From NCBI RefSeq assembly GCF_000332095.2, contig NZ_KI913949.1:2045726-2109725 (forward strand): a stretch of 64,000 bases of DNA, given 5' to 3'. The notes beneath the pieces are model-generated. The model saw only the letters and a list, made by a program, of their open reading frames with translations. It did no database searches and was not told the origin of the DNA. Of this stretch, positions 36,528 through 46,178 are shown piece by piece. Positions within the stretch are counted from its first letter, which is position 1, and each line of letters begins with the position of its first letter. The translations under genes were made by a program, and so were the position numbers. Source of the DNA: Leptolyngbya sp. PCC 6406. GTDB taxonomy: Bacteria; Cyanobacteriota; Cyanobacteriia; Phormidesmidales; Phormidesmidaceae.

Positions 36528-39167
36528 TTAATTGTCCGTTGAAGTGGTAGCGATGGTGGATGGCTCCTCTATTTTCGGAGGCTGCATCGGCAACGTGACG
36601 GTAAAGGACGTGCAGCCCGGTCGGCTGGTTACCGCAATTTGGCCTTGGTGTTTCTCTATAATTTTTTTCACCACGTTGAGGCCGAGGCCGCTACCCTCTC
36701 CAGCGGGTTTGGTGGTAAAAAATGCCTCAAAGATGCGTCCCTGGATGTCTTCGGGAATGCCGGGGCCATCGTCGGTGATGGTGATGGTGACGCCATCCGC
36801 GATAGTCTCTGACTGGCCAAAGGCCATCGCGCCCACCGTAAGAGTCAGAGTACCCCGATTATCCATGGCTTGGAGGGCATTGTGGATAAGATTGGTCCAC
36901 ACTTGGTTGATCTCGTCGGGATAGCCGATGACCGGAGGCACCGGACTGTAGTGCCGCACCACCTCCACCCCCCGCTTGAGCTGGTTGTAGTAAAGGGTCA
37001 GCACCGTATCCAGGCTTTCCGCCACATCAAAGGACTCCGGCTCCCCACTGACACTATGGTGGGCATAGCTCTTGAGGGCAAATACGACCTTTGAAGCGCG
37101 ATCGGTGGCGTTGTGGATGGTTTGGGCACTGCGGTAAAGCCCCGTCAGCCGGTAGGCGGTTTCTAGCAGATCCCGCTGATTGGGCAATTGCAAGAGGGGC
37201 ATGAAGGGTTCCAGATCGTCGTAAATACCCATGACCACCAGGGTTTCTGCCATGGTATCGGCCTGGGGCAGCCCCGCAACTTCTAGGGTGCGGGTCAAGG
37301 TCCGGCGGTGTTGCCGCTCAGCCTTGGCCGACAGTAGGGGAGGCCGGGTCAAGGACCGCATCACGAGGGCGATGAACTGCTCCGTGGCCTCTGGAGGCAG
37401 CACCTGAAGCAACTTGGGTAGGCTATTGAGGGTATGGTCCAGATACTTGGTGATATTACCCACGGAGGACCGAATGGCCCCCAGGGGTGTATTCACCTCG
37501 TGGGCTACCCCCGCAACGAGATGGCCCAAGGCCGCCATTTTTTCTGACTGAATTAACTCATCCTGGGTGGTTTTGAGTTCTTGTAGGGCGGCAGCGAGAT
37601 CGGCGTTTCGTTGATACAGAGCAGCCTCTGCCGCCTTGCGATCGCTAATATCCCGAATCATAAACAGCACCTCATCAGGACCACTGGCCACCACCCGGAC
37701 CTCCTCATACTGGATCCGGTCCGCCAAGGGATTTGCCTGCTCGTAGAGCTGAATTTCCTGGGTCTCTAGGGCCGCTTGGATTGCCCGTTGGTGACGGCGG
37801 GCCACATTCTCAGGCAAGAGATTGGTAATGGGTTGGCCCACGGGCTCGTAATCCTGGGGCAGCAGATCCAGCACCTGATCGGTTTTCACATAGCCTAGAT
37901 AGGTGCCATCCCGCCCCACTCGAAACATCAAGTCCGGAATCCCGGTCAGAATGGCTCGGTTATGAGCCTCAGCCTCCTGCATTTGCTGGGTACGCTCTGC
38001 AACCCGGTCCTCTAGGGTGACAAAGGCAGTCTTAAGCTGCTGGGTCATGCGATTGAAAGTGTCTGTTAGTTGCCCCACCTCATCCTGGCGGAAAATGGGG
38101 AGTGCGGTATCGAGCTGTTCCATCGCAGCACTGGCAGACCAATCCGTCAGTGCGATCGCCGCCGCCGCCCGGTTCAACTGAGCCAGAGGTTGGGTCAGCC
38201 GCCGCGATAGCTCTATAGCCCCTAGGGTGCTGCCTCCTAGCACCAGCCCCGATACCAGCGCCGCTAGAAAAAGTTGTTGGCGCAGGGTAGCGCGGACATC
38301 GTCAATGGGCACATAAATCAGGGCTGCTCCCACTACTTGGTCCCCATCATTTCGCAAGGGGGTCGCCACCTTTAGGATCGGTCCCAAAATCCGCCGCTTG
38401 GGTTGAGCCCTCCCCTGGGCTTGCAGAATCAAATCCCAATCCTCCTCCCCCAAATTAGAGGGTCTGCCTGGGGAAACCCCAGAACTAAGCACCGTTAAGT
38501 TACTGTCTACAATCCAAACACCGGCAATGCTGCCCAGATCAATTTGGGTTTGCACCAGGCGATCGAGCCCCAGATTTCGTTGCAGATCGGCCATAAAGTC
38601 GCCCCGATAACCCACCTGGACGATGCGAGGCTGATCGATTCCGGCTATCCCCACATACTTGAACAGTTGCCCATCATATTCTCGGGGTTTGGCCGACTGA
38701 ATAACGGTTTTGGCTTCCCCTGTTAGTAAAGGCCAGAAGACAGATGCCTGGGGCTGCACTTGGGTATCGGGGCTAAAGGTAAAGTTAATATCTACGTTAT
38801 TGATAAAGACCCCACCCGACTCATTACTCACCCAGAATTCGTCTATCGCTGTCGTGGCAGCAATACGATCGAAAATACTGGTGATCTGGGGAGGCGGAAC
38901 GCCCACCTTGGTTGCAAGGTTGACGAGGTGGGCGGTCAGGGCGGCTTGGACCAGCATTTGTTCTGAAATGGCGTCCTCGACTTGATCAGAAACGCGCTCC
39001 GCAAACTCGGCACTGGTGGCTAGGGTCTGGGCAATCTGAATGCCATCAGCGGCGGTTTTTTCTAGTAATGCTTGACGGCTGGTCCAGGTCAAAATCGCCA
39101 CCGTAGGGAGCAGTGCCGCTGCCACCCCGGCCATTCCCATCAGCACGATCTGTCGTCGCAGTTCCAT
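36528..39167 (-). CDS. Membrane sensor histidine kinase (extracellular sensor-HAMP-PAS)
   Basis: 879 residues from ATG 39167 (AAGGAG upstream; the longer frame to 39200 starts with TTG). TM1 about 8-30 (GMAGVAAALLPTVAILTW), a periplasmic Cache-like sensor to about 300 (VIDSN-like WIVDSNLTVLSSG; VVGAALIYVPIDDV), TM2 about 304-325, HAMP, PAS/PAC (PDLMFRVGRDGTYLGYVKTD; FMIRDISDRKAAE), H-box AALGHLVAGVAHEVNTPLGAIRSS, the extra ~110-residue region shared with the preceding kinase, then NQVWTNLIHNALQAM, DDGPGIP and GEGSGLGLNVV. It is the first gene of the minus-strand signalling cluster; the receiver genes downstream are plausible partners. Confidence 0.9.
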   Translation of the reverse strand: MELRRQIVLMGMAGVAAALLPTVAILTWTSRQALLEKTAADGIQIAQTLATSAEFAERVSDQVEDAISEQMLVQAALTAHLVNLATKVGVPPPQITSIFDRIAATTAIDEFWVSNESGGVFINNVDINFTFSPDTQVQPQASVFWPLLTGEAKTVIQSAKPREYDGQLFKYVGIAGIDQPRIVQVGYRGDFMADLQRNLGLDRLVQTQIDLGSIAGVWIVDSNLTVLSSGVSPGRPSNLGEEDWDLILQAQGRAQPKRRILGPILKVATPLRNDGDQVVGAALIYVPIDDVRATLRQQLFLAALVSGLVLGGSTLGAIELSRRLTQPLAQLNRAAAAIALTDWSASAAMEQLDTALPIFRQDEVGQLTDTFNRMTQQLKTAFVTLEDRVAERTQQMQEAEAHNRAILTGIPDLMFRVGRDGTYLGYVKTDQVLDLLPQDYEPVGQPITNLLPENVARRHQRAIQAALETQEIQLYEQANPLADRIQYEEVRVVASGPDEVLFMIRDISDRKAAEAALYQRNADLAAALQELKTTQDELIQSEKMAALGHLVAGVAHEVNTPLGAIRSSVGNITKYLDHTLNSLPKLLQVLPPEATEQFIALVMRSLTRPPLLSAKAERQHRRTLTRTLEVAGLPQADTMAETLVVMGIYDDLEPFMPLLQLPNQRDLLETAYRLTGLYRSAQTIHNATDRASKVVFALKSYAHHSVSGEPESFDVAESLDTVLTLYYNQLKRGVEVVRHYSPVPPVIGYPDEINQVWTNLIHNALQAMDNRGTLTLTVGAMAFGQSETIADGVTITITDDGPGIPEDIQGRIFEAFFTTKPAGEGSGLGLNVVKKIIEKHQGQIAVTSRPGCTSFTVTLPMQPPKIEEPSTIATTSTDN

Positions 39168-39392
39168 GCCCTCTCTCCTTATCATTCCGATGATCGCCAA
39201 AAAATGGCCGCAGAGTAGTCCCTAAGGCATCCTACTTCCCAGACCGAATTCTTCGCGCCCCAGCCGGATCAAGCCGGATGCAACCGCAATCATCCTAGGT
39301 AATTAATTCCATGATCATGCCCCATTTCCCTCTCTGCCTATCTTTTACAATTTCATTAGCCCCACCCTACCCGTCCTACTCACACTCTATTC

Positions 39393-40298
39393 ATGGATCT
39401 CACCCCAGCCCTGCCCACTTTTTTTGTCACCCTGCGCGAGGGGGTGGAAGCGGCCCTAGTTGTGGGAATCGTGTTGGCCTGTTTGGGCAAGGCTCAGCAG
39501 TCCTCTTTGAATCGCTGGGTGTATCTCGGAATCGGGGCAGGTCTGGGGGGAAGCGTACTGGTGGGGATCATCATCAGTGCCAGTGTGGCCCAGGTGCAAC
39601 AAGGGTTTCCCACTCTAGAGCCCATTATTGAGCCTTTGTTTGACAGTCTCTTCTGTGGGATCGCAATTCTCATGTTGAGCTGGATGCTGGTGTGGATGAC
39701 CCGCCAGTCCCGTGCGCTCAAGGCTGATATTGAGGGGGTTGTGAACACGGCTTTGACCGATGGGGATGCCGCTGGCTGGAGCATCTTCAGCCTGATCTCC
39801 ATCGCAGTCCTGCGGGAGGGTATTGAAACGATGCTGTTTGTATTCACCACCGTGCAACAGAGCGGAGTGGCTCTCTTGGGTGCGATCGCAGGGCTACTCG
39901 GAGCGACCACCCTGGGTCTAGGGCTATTTCGCTGGGGTATCCGCATTAATCTGCGCCAATTTTTTCAGGTCATGGGGGTACTCCTCCTATTGATCATCGG
40001 CGGACTGGTAATCTCCCTCTGCCGCAACCTAGACGCCACCCTCTATGCCCTCAGCAGCTTGGCCCTGATCCAGGGGAATCTGTGTATTTCCCAGCAGTCC
40101 TGCCTCTTAGGGCCACTGCTGTGGGACACCAGCACCGTCCTCAACGATCACCGCTTTCCTGGCATCCTGCTCAAAACCCTCCTGGGCTATCGCGACCACC
40201 TCTATGTCGGCCAACTCCTGGCCTACCTTCTCTTTATCCTCACTGTTGGTAGCCTCTACTTCCGCAGCCTCCGCCCCCTTGTCTCTGATGGGCAGTGA
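39393..40298 (+). CDS. FTR1 family iron permease
   Basis: 301 residues, polytopic (about seven membrane helices). The two REXXE iron-binding motifs are REGVE at 15-19 and REGIE at 141-145, both inside predicted helices, as in Ftr1/EfeU. It would import iron across the cytoplasmic membrane. A loop with Cys residues (GNLCISQQSCLLGPLLWDTS) precedes the last helix and is typical of cyanobacterial members. EfeO/EfeB partners are not in the window. No clear Fur-type palindrome was found upstream. Confidence 0.9.
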   Translation: MDLTPALPTFFVTLREGVEAALVVGIVLACLGKAQQSSLNRWVYLGIGAGLGGSVLVGIIISASVAQVQQGFPTLEPIIEPLFDSLFCGIAILMLSWMLVWMTRQSRALKADIEGVVNTALTDGDAAGWSIFSLISIAVLREGIETMLFVFTTVQQSGVALLGAIAGLLGATTLGLGLFRWGIRINLRQFFQVMGVLLLLIIGGLVISLCRNLDATLYALSSLALIQGNLCISQQSCLLGPLLWDTSTVLNDHRFPGILLKTLLGYRDHLYVGQLLAYLLFILTVGSLYFRSLRPLVSDGQ

Positions 40299-40339
40299 TA
40301 GACCCACACCCCCTTAGGCTCTTGAGGCCGTGGAGAGGC

Positions 40340-40482
40340 TAGTACCACAGGGCGTAAATCAGTCCATTATTGTCGCACCAGCCCAACATTTTCCGGTCCC
40401 CTCTCCCAGGCGGAGAGGCTAGGGAGAGGGGACAAGGTGTGCCACGATAGAACGGTTAGGGTATTTACGCCGCAGACTACTA
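40340..40482. mobile_element. 143-bp MITE-like element, copy 1
   Basis: Ends are inverted repeats of the form TAGTAnnnnnnGGCGTAAAT; the centre holds a CCCCTCTCCCAGG hairpin. Shares long blocks with 53700-53845 (GCACCAGCCCAACATTTTC, CACGATAGAACGGT). No coding capacity. It fills the gap between the FTR1 and BASS genes. Confidence 0.75.
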
Positions 40483-40568
40483 GGGTCAGGGTTCCCCAAA
40501 CCCGTAACGTCCCCATTGTAGGAAAATAATTATCACCCCGAACTGGGGTCCGCAACGAAGGGGGTGAG

Positions 40569-41441
40569 ATGGAATCGAGTTTTTTGACCGCTATTTTCCT
40601 GCCCCTAGCCCTGTTCATCATCATGCTGGGCATGGGGCTAGGGTTGACGATCGCCGACTTTAAGCGCGTCTTGGTTGAACCCAGGGCAGTCCTGTTGGGG
40701 TTGGGGGCGCAGTTGTTGCTGCTGCCCCTGGTGGGTTTTGGATTGGCCTGGATATTTCCCCTCTCCCCGCCGTTGGCGGTGGGGGTGATGATTTTGGCCG
40801 CCAGCCCCGGTGGTCCCACCTCTAACCTAATCACCTACCTGGTGGGGGGAAATGTGGCCCTGTCCATTAGCCTCACCGCCATTAGCAGTCTGGTGACGGT
40901 GTTTACCCTGCCCCTGGTGGTCAACCTGGCGATGGCAACCTTCATGGGGTCGGCGGTGGCGCTGCAACTCCCCTTTGGAACTACGGTGCTACAAATCGCC
41001 GTCATCACCCTGATTCCGGTCACCTTGGGCATGGGGCTGCATCGATTTGCACCCACCTGGGCCAAGGGACTGGAAAAAGGGGTGAAATGGCTATCTCTGA
41101 TATTTCTGGGGTTGATCATTGTGGGGCTATTGGTGCAAGAACGCGCTAGTGTCCTGGGCTTTTTCTTGCAAGTGGGGAGCGTGACCCTGGCCTTGAATCT
41201 CGTGGCCATGGCCCTGGGCTATAGTCTGGCTAGGGTGAGCCAATTGTCGGAGCCCGATGCAAAGGCGATCGCGGTGGAAGTGGGCATCCAAAATGGGACA
41301 TTAGCGATCGCGGTAGCCAGCGCCCCGACTCTCCTTAATATGCCTACAATGGCGATTCCAGCGGCGATCTATAGCTTGCTGATGTTTGCCACCAGTGCCC
41401 TCTTTGCCGGGGTAATCAGCCGTGGAGGGAAAGGGCGATGA
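40569..41441 (+). CDS. BASS-family (bile acid:sodium symporter-like) transporter
   Basis: 290 residues, about nine or ten hydrophobic helices. Family motifs: MLGMGLGLTIADFKRVL near the N-terminus, AASPGGPTSNLITYLVGGNVALSISLTAISSL (Na+-binding crossover), and VEVGIQNGTLAIAVA. BASS members carry organic anions such as pyruvate with sodium; the substrate here is not known. The start ATG follows GGGGGTGAG. It lies between an iron permease and ileS without visible operon links. Confidence 0.88.
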   Translation: MESSFLTAIFLPLALFIIMLGMGLGLTIADFKRVLVEPRAVLLGLGAQLLLLPLVGFGLAWIFPLSPPLAVGVMILAASPGGPTSNLITYLVGGNVALSISLTAISSLVTVFTLPLVVNLAMATFMGSAVALQLPFGTTVLQIAVITLIPVTLGMGLHRFAPTWAKGLEKGVKWLSLIFLGLIIVGLLVQERASVLGFFLQVGSVTLALNLVAMALGYSLARVSQLSEPDAKAIAVEVGIQNGTLAIAVASAPTLLNMPTMAIPAAIYSLLMFATSALFAGVISRGGKGR

Positions 41442-41552
41442 CACCGTTCTGCCCTGACCCCACCGTGCCTGCCTTACCCTAGTAAGGTATCTGCCCCATC
41501 CGCTCCACCTTGAAACCGGCCCAGCTTGAAGCCGGGTAGAGGATAGCGGATA

Positions 41553-44513
41553 ATGGCGGGCATTGTCCTTAACCCTTCCCAGTGCTGTATCGCCGTGACT
41601 AAGCCCCAAAATTCCGGCAACACCTACAAAGACACCATCCTGCTGCCCCAGACCACCTTTGACATGCGGGCCAATGCCCCCCAGCGGGAACCAGAAATTC
41701 AGCAGTTCTGGGCCGATCAGCAGATTTACGAAACCCTGGCCCAGAGCAACCCAGGGGCTCCCTTTGTGCTCCACGATGGCCCCCCCTACGCCAACGGCGA
41801 TCTCCACATTGGCCACGCCCTGAACAAAATCCTCAAGGACATTGTTAATAAGTACCAAATTCTCCAGGGACGCAAGGTGCGCTATATCCCCGGTTGGGAT
41901 TGCCACGGCCTGCCCATCGAGCTGAAGGTGTTGCAGGCTATGGACAGCGACACCCGCGCCAACCTGACCCCGATTAAGCTGCGGAAAAAGGCCAAAGCCT
42001 TTGCCCTCAAAACGATTGAGCGCCAACGGGCCGGATTCAAGCGCTACGGCGTTTGGGGCGACTGGGACACCCCCTACATGACCCTGCAACCGGAATACGA
42101 AGCAGCCCAAATTGGGGTCTTTGGCCAGATGTACCTGAAGGGCTACATCTATCGCGGCCTCAAGTCCGTCCACTGGAGCCCCACCTCCCAAACCGCCCTG
42201 GCGGAGGCAGAGTTGGAATATCCCGAAGGCCATACCTCCCCCAGTATCTACGCCGCTTTTCCCCTAGTGGAGGCATCCGCCGCCGCTAAGGCCACCCTGG
42301 CCCCCTATGGAGAAAATCTGGGGGTGGCGATCTGGACCACGACCCCCTGGACCATCCCCGCCAATCTGGCGGTGGCGGTGAATGGGGACTTGACCTACGC
42401 AGTGGTGGCAGTGGCGTCAGGGAAGCCGTTCCCATATCTGCTGATTGCCAAGGATCTGTGCGATCGCCTCAGTCAAGTTCTGGGTACAGAATTGACCTTA
42501 AAGGCAGAACTGAAGGGATCAGACCTAGAGGGCTGCACCTATCGCCATCCCTTGCAGGATCAACTGCCCACGGATAAGCGGGGGGAAACCAGTCCGGTGA
42601 TTGTCGGCGGTGACTATATCACCACGGAATCCGGTACTGGGCTCGTCCACACCGCCCCCGGCCATGGTCAAGAGGACTTCCAGGTGGGGCAGCGCTATGG
42701 GCTCTCCGTTCTCTGTCCCGTGGATGAACGGGGGGACATGACGGCAGAGGCGGGGCCGTTTGCGGGGTTGAATGTCCTCAAGGATGCCAACCCGGCAGTC
42801 ATCGAGGCATTGCAAACGGCGGGCTCTCTGCTGAAGCAGGAACCCTATGTCCATAAATATCCCTACGACTGGCGGACGAAGAAGCCCACCATTTTCCGGG
42901 CCACAGAGCAGTGGTTTGCCTCGGTGGCCGGGTTTCGCGATGAAGCCATGGCGGCGATTCGCTCGGTGCAGTGGATTCCCGCCCAGGGGGAAAACCGGAT
43001 CACCGCCATGGTGGGCGATCGCAGCGATTGGTGTATTTCTCGCCAGCGCACCTGGGGGGTGCCCATCCCCGTCTTCTACGACGAAGAAACCGGGGAACCC
43101 CTGATCAACCCAGACACCCTGGACTATATCCAAGCCCTATTTGGCGAAAAGGGCTCCGATGCCTGGTGGGAACTGTCGGAGTCGGAATTGCTGCCGCCCG
43201 CCTACCGCGACAATGGCCGCACCTACCGCAAGGGCACCGACACCATGGATGTGTGGTTCGACTCTGGTTCCTCTTGGGCGGCGGTGGCTCAACAGCGGGA
43301 CGCACTCCATTACCCGGTGGAAATGTACCTGGAGGGCTCCGACCAACACCGGGGCTGGTTCCAGTCCAGCCTGCTCACCAGTGTGGCGGTTCATGGCCAC
43401 GCCCCCTACAAAACCGTGCTCACCCACGGCTTCACCTTGGATGAGCAGGGGCGTAAAATGAGCAAATCCATCGGCAATGTGGTGGATCCCCAAATCGTGA
43501 TCGATGGGGGCAAGAATCAAAAACAGGATCCTCCCTATGGGGCGGATGTGTTGCGGCTGTGGGCCTCTTCGGTGGACTATTCCTCCGATGTGCCTTTGGG
43601 CAGCAATATCCTCAAGCAGATGGCGGATGTCTATCGTAAGATCCGCAACACCGCCCGGTTTTTGCTGGGGAATTTGCACGACTTTGACCCGGCCCAAAAC
43701 GCAGTGGCCTATGGCGATCTGCCGGAACTAGATCGCTATATGCTGCACCGGATGACGGAGGTGTTTGCGGAGGTGAAGGATGCCTTTGACACCTACCAGT
43801 TTTTCCGATTCTTCCAGACCATCCAAAATTTCTGTGTGGTGGATCTGTCCAATTTCTATCTAGATACGGCGAAGGATCGCCTCTACATCAGTGGGGCAGA
43901 TTCCCCCCGCCGCCGCAGTTGTCAGACAGTACTGGCGATCGCGATTGAAAACCTAGCCCGCGCTGTCGCCCCCGTCCTCTCCCACATGGCGGAGGATATC
44001 TGGCAAAATCTGCCCTACCCCACTTCCCATACCTCTGTCTTCCAATCCGGCTGGGTCGAGATGGAAGCCCAGTGGGTCAACCCCGACCTGGCTAGCCCCT
44101 GGCAGCACCTCCGCACCCTGCGCCAAGGGGTGAATCAGGTTCTAGAGCAGGCCCGCAGTGGGAAGGCGATCGGCTCGTCTCTGGAGGCCAAGGTGCGGCT
44201 CTACACTGAGGACGAGACGCTACGCTCCCGCCTGGATTCCCTCAATCCTGGGGATGCGATCGCACTTGGCAATAACCACGTAGACGAGCTCCGCTACCTT
44301 TTTCTGGTCTCCCAGGTGGAAATTCTGGACAGCCCCGAGGCTCTGACGGGACTTAAGTTCAGCGGCGAAAGCGCCGGGGTACAGATTGGGGTGGTTGATG
44401 CGGTGGGCCAAAAGTGCGATCGCTGTTGGAACTACTCCACCCACGTCGGTGACTCAGCGGAACATCCTCAGATCTGCGATCGCTGCACCGCCGCCCTTTC
44501 TGACACTTTCTAG
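41553..44513 (+). CDS. ileS: Isoleucyl-tRNA synthetase
   Basis: 986-residue class I synthetase that charges tRNA-Ile. HIGH at 85-88 (GDLHIGHALNK), KMSKS at 635-639, the CP1 editing domain between (TTPWTIPANLAVAV; TESGTGLVHTAPGHGQEDF), an anticodon-binding region, and a C-terminal zinc finger CDRCWNY...CDRC. ATG 41553 has GAGG about 10 nt upstream; a GTG at 41595 is a possible shorter start closer to the conserved NTYKDTILLPQT. Confidence 0.96.
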   Translation: MAGIVLNPSQCCIAVTKPQNSGNTYKDTILLPQTTFDMRANAPQREPEIQQFWADQQIYETLAQSNPGAPFVLHDGPPYANGDLHIGHALNKILKDIVNKYQILQGRKVRYIPGWDCHGLPIELKVLQAMDSDTRANLTPIKLRKKAKAFALKTIERQRAGFKRYGVWGDWDTPYMTLQPEYEAAQIGVFGQMYLKGYIYRGLKSVHWSPTSQTALAEAELEYPEGHTSPSIYAAFPLVEASAAAKATLAPYGENLGVAIWTTTPWTIPANLAVAVNGDLTYAVVAVASGKPFPYLLIAKDLCDRLSQVLGTELTLKAELKGSDLEGCTYRHPLQDQLPTDKRGETSPVIVGGDYITTESGTGLVHTAPGHGQEDFQVGQRYGLSVLCPVDERGDMTAEAGPFAGLNVLKDANPAVIEALQTAGSLLKQEPYVHKYPYDWRTKKPTIFRATEQWFASVAGFRDEAMAAIRSVQWIPAQGENRITAMVGDRSDWCISRQRTWGVPIPVFYDEETGEPLINPDTLDYIQALFGEKGSDAWWELSESELLPPAYRDNGRTYRKGTDTMDVWFDSGSSWAAVAQQRDALHYPVEMYLEGSDQHRGWFQSSLLTSVAVHGHAPYKTVLTHGFTLDEQGRKMSKSIGNVVDPQIVIDGGKNQKQDPPYGADVLRLWASSVDYSSDVPLGSNILKQMADVYRKIRNTARFLLGNLHDFDPAQNAVAYGDLPELDRYMLHRMTEVFAEVKDAFDTYQFFRFFQTIQNFCVVDLSNFYLDTAKDRLYISGADSPRRRSCQTVLAIAIENLARAVAPVLSHMAEDIWQNLPYPTSHTSVFQSGWVEMEAQWVNPDLASPWQHLRTLRQGVNQVLEQARSGKAIGSSLEAKVRLYTEDETLRSRLDSLNPGDAIALGNNHVDELRYLFLVSQVEILDSPEALTGLKFSGESAGVQIGVVDAVGQKCDRCWNYSTHVGDSAEHPQICDRCTAALSDTF

Positions 44514-44589
44514 CGAGTCGATTGTCACAATGGGCACCTCCTGTTGCTGCTGTTGGGGTACAGAAATGAGATATACCCGGCATCGATAT

Positions 44590-44860
44590 ACCCGGCATCG
44601 GTAGCGAGATAGGAGGGAAGTCCAAGCTCTGCTTCGACTTCGGCAGCACTCATTAAGCGATTTGTGTAGGCTTTGATCGCGATCGCTTCAAGGGCACGTT
44701 GGCAGGCAGAGTTGGGCGAGATGGAGCTGAAGACGATGTTCCAGGTCTGCGGGGATGGGGATGTTCATGGGAGTTCTTCTGGTTGCATGATTGGGTCGCC
44801 GTAGACTTCATAGACAAGTTGGCGATTGCGACTCCTTTTCGATCATAGATAACGGCCAGT
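44590..44860 (-). pseudogene. Decayed copy of the NACHT-gene tail and following antitoxin-like gene
   Basis: About 44600-44775 matches the gene at 48039-48329 (including the segment around CTTCGGCAGCACTCAT and GGGCACGTTGGCA), and about 44776-44855 matches the last codons of the 48326-52453 gene. The bait motif can still be read as YDRKGVAIANL, then in another frame VYEVYGD and finally EELP before a stop; a frameshift and deletions prevent expression. It is the relic of a second, otherwise lost unit of the same system. The rest of 44514-44888 holds no gene. Confidence 0.75.
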
Positions 44861-44888
44861 TGAGGTGGAAAGGTAACGAGTTTTGATG

Positions 44889-45374
44889 CTATTCTTCGCC
44901 TGCCATCTGTAATATTTGCTGATAAAAATTAGGACTAATCCATGTCCCCTGATTGATTAAGTTATCCAGCAAGGGAGTGATCTTGCTCACGATTCCCTCT
45001 TCCTTGGCAAGCAATAAAATCCCTATGGTGCCGATGGTGGGTAATGCTAGCATTTGGGCTAGTTTGCGTCCTGCTCGTTCGTCCATTAGCAATCGATTTG
45101 CTTTCAATTCTTCAGCTAATGCGATCGCGGCACATTCGCCCCGGTCAAGTCCTGGGGTCTGTAGCAGTTGTTCAATTCTTCCTACCTGTTGAACAGTCCG
45201 TGTTTCAATCCATGTGGTAGCAGGGACTGCAATTGTAGCAGGATGACTGCCTGTGGTGAGTTCTGCATAAACAGTTGGAGGAATTAGGATCTTTGTGAAT
45301 AGAGAATGGAGCAAATCAAGACGGTCAATTTTGGCTAGTTCACTTAGGGGCGTCGTATTGGAGACAATTATCAC
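44889..45374 (-). CDS. DUF3368 PIN-like toxin, copy 1
   Basis: 161 residues. DUF3368/PIN-fold protein, probably a nuclease toxin of a type II toxin-antitoxin pair. Acidic residues typical of the family are in VSNTTPLSELAKI, LDRGECAAIALAEEL and LLMDERAGRKLA. GTG start, sharing GTGA with the stop of the upstream UPF0175 gene, so the pair is translationally coupled. Confidence 0.85.
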   Translation of the reverse strand: MIIVSNTTPLSELAKIDRLDLLHSLFTKILIPPTVYAELTTGSHPATIAVPATTWIETRTVQQVGRIEQLLQTPGLDRGECAAIALAEELKANRLLMDERAGRKLAQMLALPTIGTIGILLLAKEEGIVSKITPLLDNLINQGTWISPNFYQQILQMAGEE

Positions 45375-45637
45375 GGTTGAATCAGGCTCCGGGTTTCAGC
45401 CACCTCTTGGGTGATCTCTTCAGGAGTTTGCTCTGGGAAAACCGAGATTTTGTACTGTCCCATCAGTTCTATAACTTCTAAGCGACTGAGGTTAAGACTC
45501 TGAGCTGCGTAGCCTGTACTGATACTGCCGTAGCGCAGAAGTTCCATGATGTAAGTCTGACGGGCTTTCGCTTCAGCTTGCTGGCGAACGGTATTGTCCA
45601 ATTCAATACCTTCGGGCAGGTCGATAGTAATTTGCAT
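45371..45637 (-). CDS. UPF0175 family antitoxin, copy 1
   Basis: 88 residues with the UPF0175 pattern: MQITIDLPEGIE strand at the start, then helices YIMELLRYGSISTGYAAQSLNLSRLEVIELM (HTH-like). Expected to bind DNA and neutralise the adjacent DUF3368 protein. It precedes and overlaps its toxin gene. Confidence 0.85.
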   Translation of the reverse strand: MQITIDLPEGIELDNTVRQQAEAKARQTYIMELLRYGSISTGYAAQSLNLSRLEVIELMGQYKISVFPEQTPEEITQEVAETRSLIQP

Positions 45638-45758
45638 GGTTCAATCTCCTAAGTCAGGGGTTTCGGTGGATTTATTGAAGTGATCAATAATTTCGCGAAT
45701 TTCACTTACTGGAGTTTCAATTGCTTCATTGTTCAGATTCCGTTGATTCAGTTTGTGA

Positions 45759-46178
45759 TTATTTCAAGAGTCGAGTGAAGCCTGCTTGTTCAAAGTGGTG
45801 GTCGGTAGTGAGAGCTTGTTGGATGTTGTGTTGTTGCATGATGACAAAGGAACTGCAATCAACGAGTGACCAGGGTTTATCGGGGCGGTTTTGGCAAAGT
45901 TCCCAGGCGGCTTGGTCGAGGGTGGGATCGATATGGAGATGGGTGATGTAGGGATTTTATCGGACGATATTGATGTGGTTGAAGATGCGATCGCGCGGTA
46001 GGCGATGGGGGCTATTGAGAAGCGCGACAAGTTCGGCAATGACATAGTTTGTGGTGATGATAGAGATCCGATTGGCGATCGCTTGACGAAACTGCTGGGC
46101 AGCGATCAGGTGATGGTTTTCGGTGGGGATGAAGAGACTAGCCCAGCCAGAGGTATCGATGAAGAGATTATTCGGCAT
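45759..46178 (-). pseudogene. VapC-type PIN toxin interrupted by an in-frame stop
   Basis: Reads MPNNLFIDTSGWASLFIP...NYVIAELVALLNS...RIFNHINIVR, then TAA at 45957-45959, then continues in the same frame NPYITHLHIDPTLDQAAWELC...WSLVDCSSFVIM...ALTTDHHFEQAGF to a stop at 45759. The first acidic residue (LFIDTSGW) and the last ones (LVDCSSF, TTDHHF) are on opposite sides of the stop, so the truncated product would lack half of the PIN active site. It overlaps its antitoxin gene by 11 bp. Confidence 0.8.

Noticed and set aside
45764-46045. 93-codon minus-strand frame over the VapC remnant
   Set aside because: Another frame of the broken vapC; Ser/Pro/Thr-rich, whereas the PIN sequence reads in the adjacent frame across a single stop.
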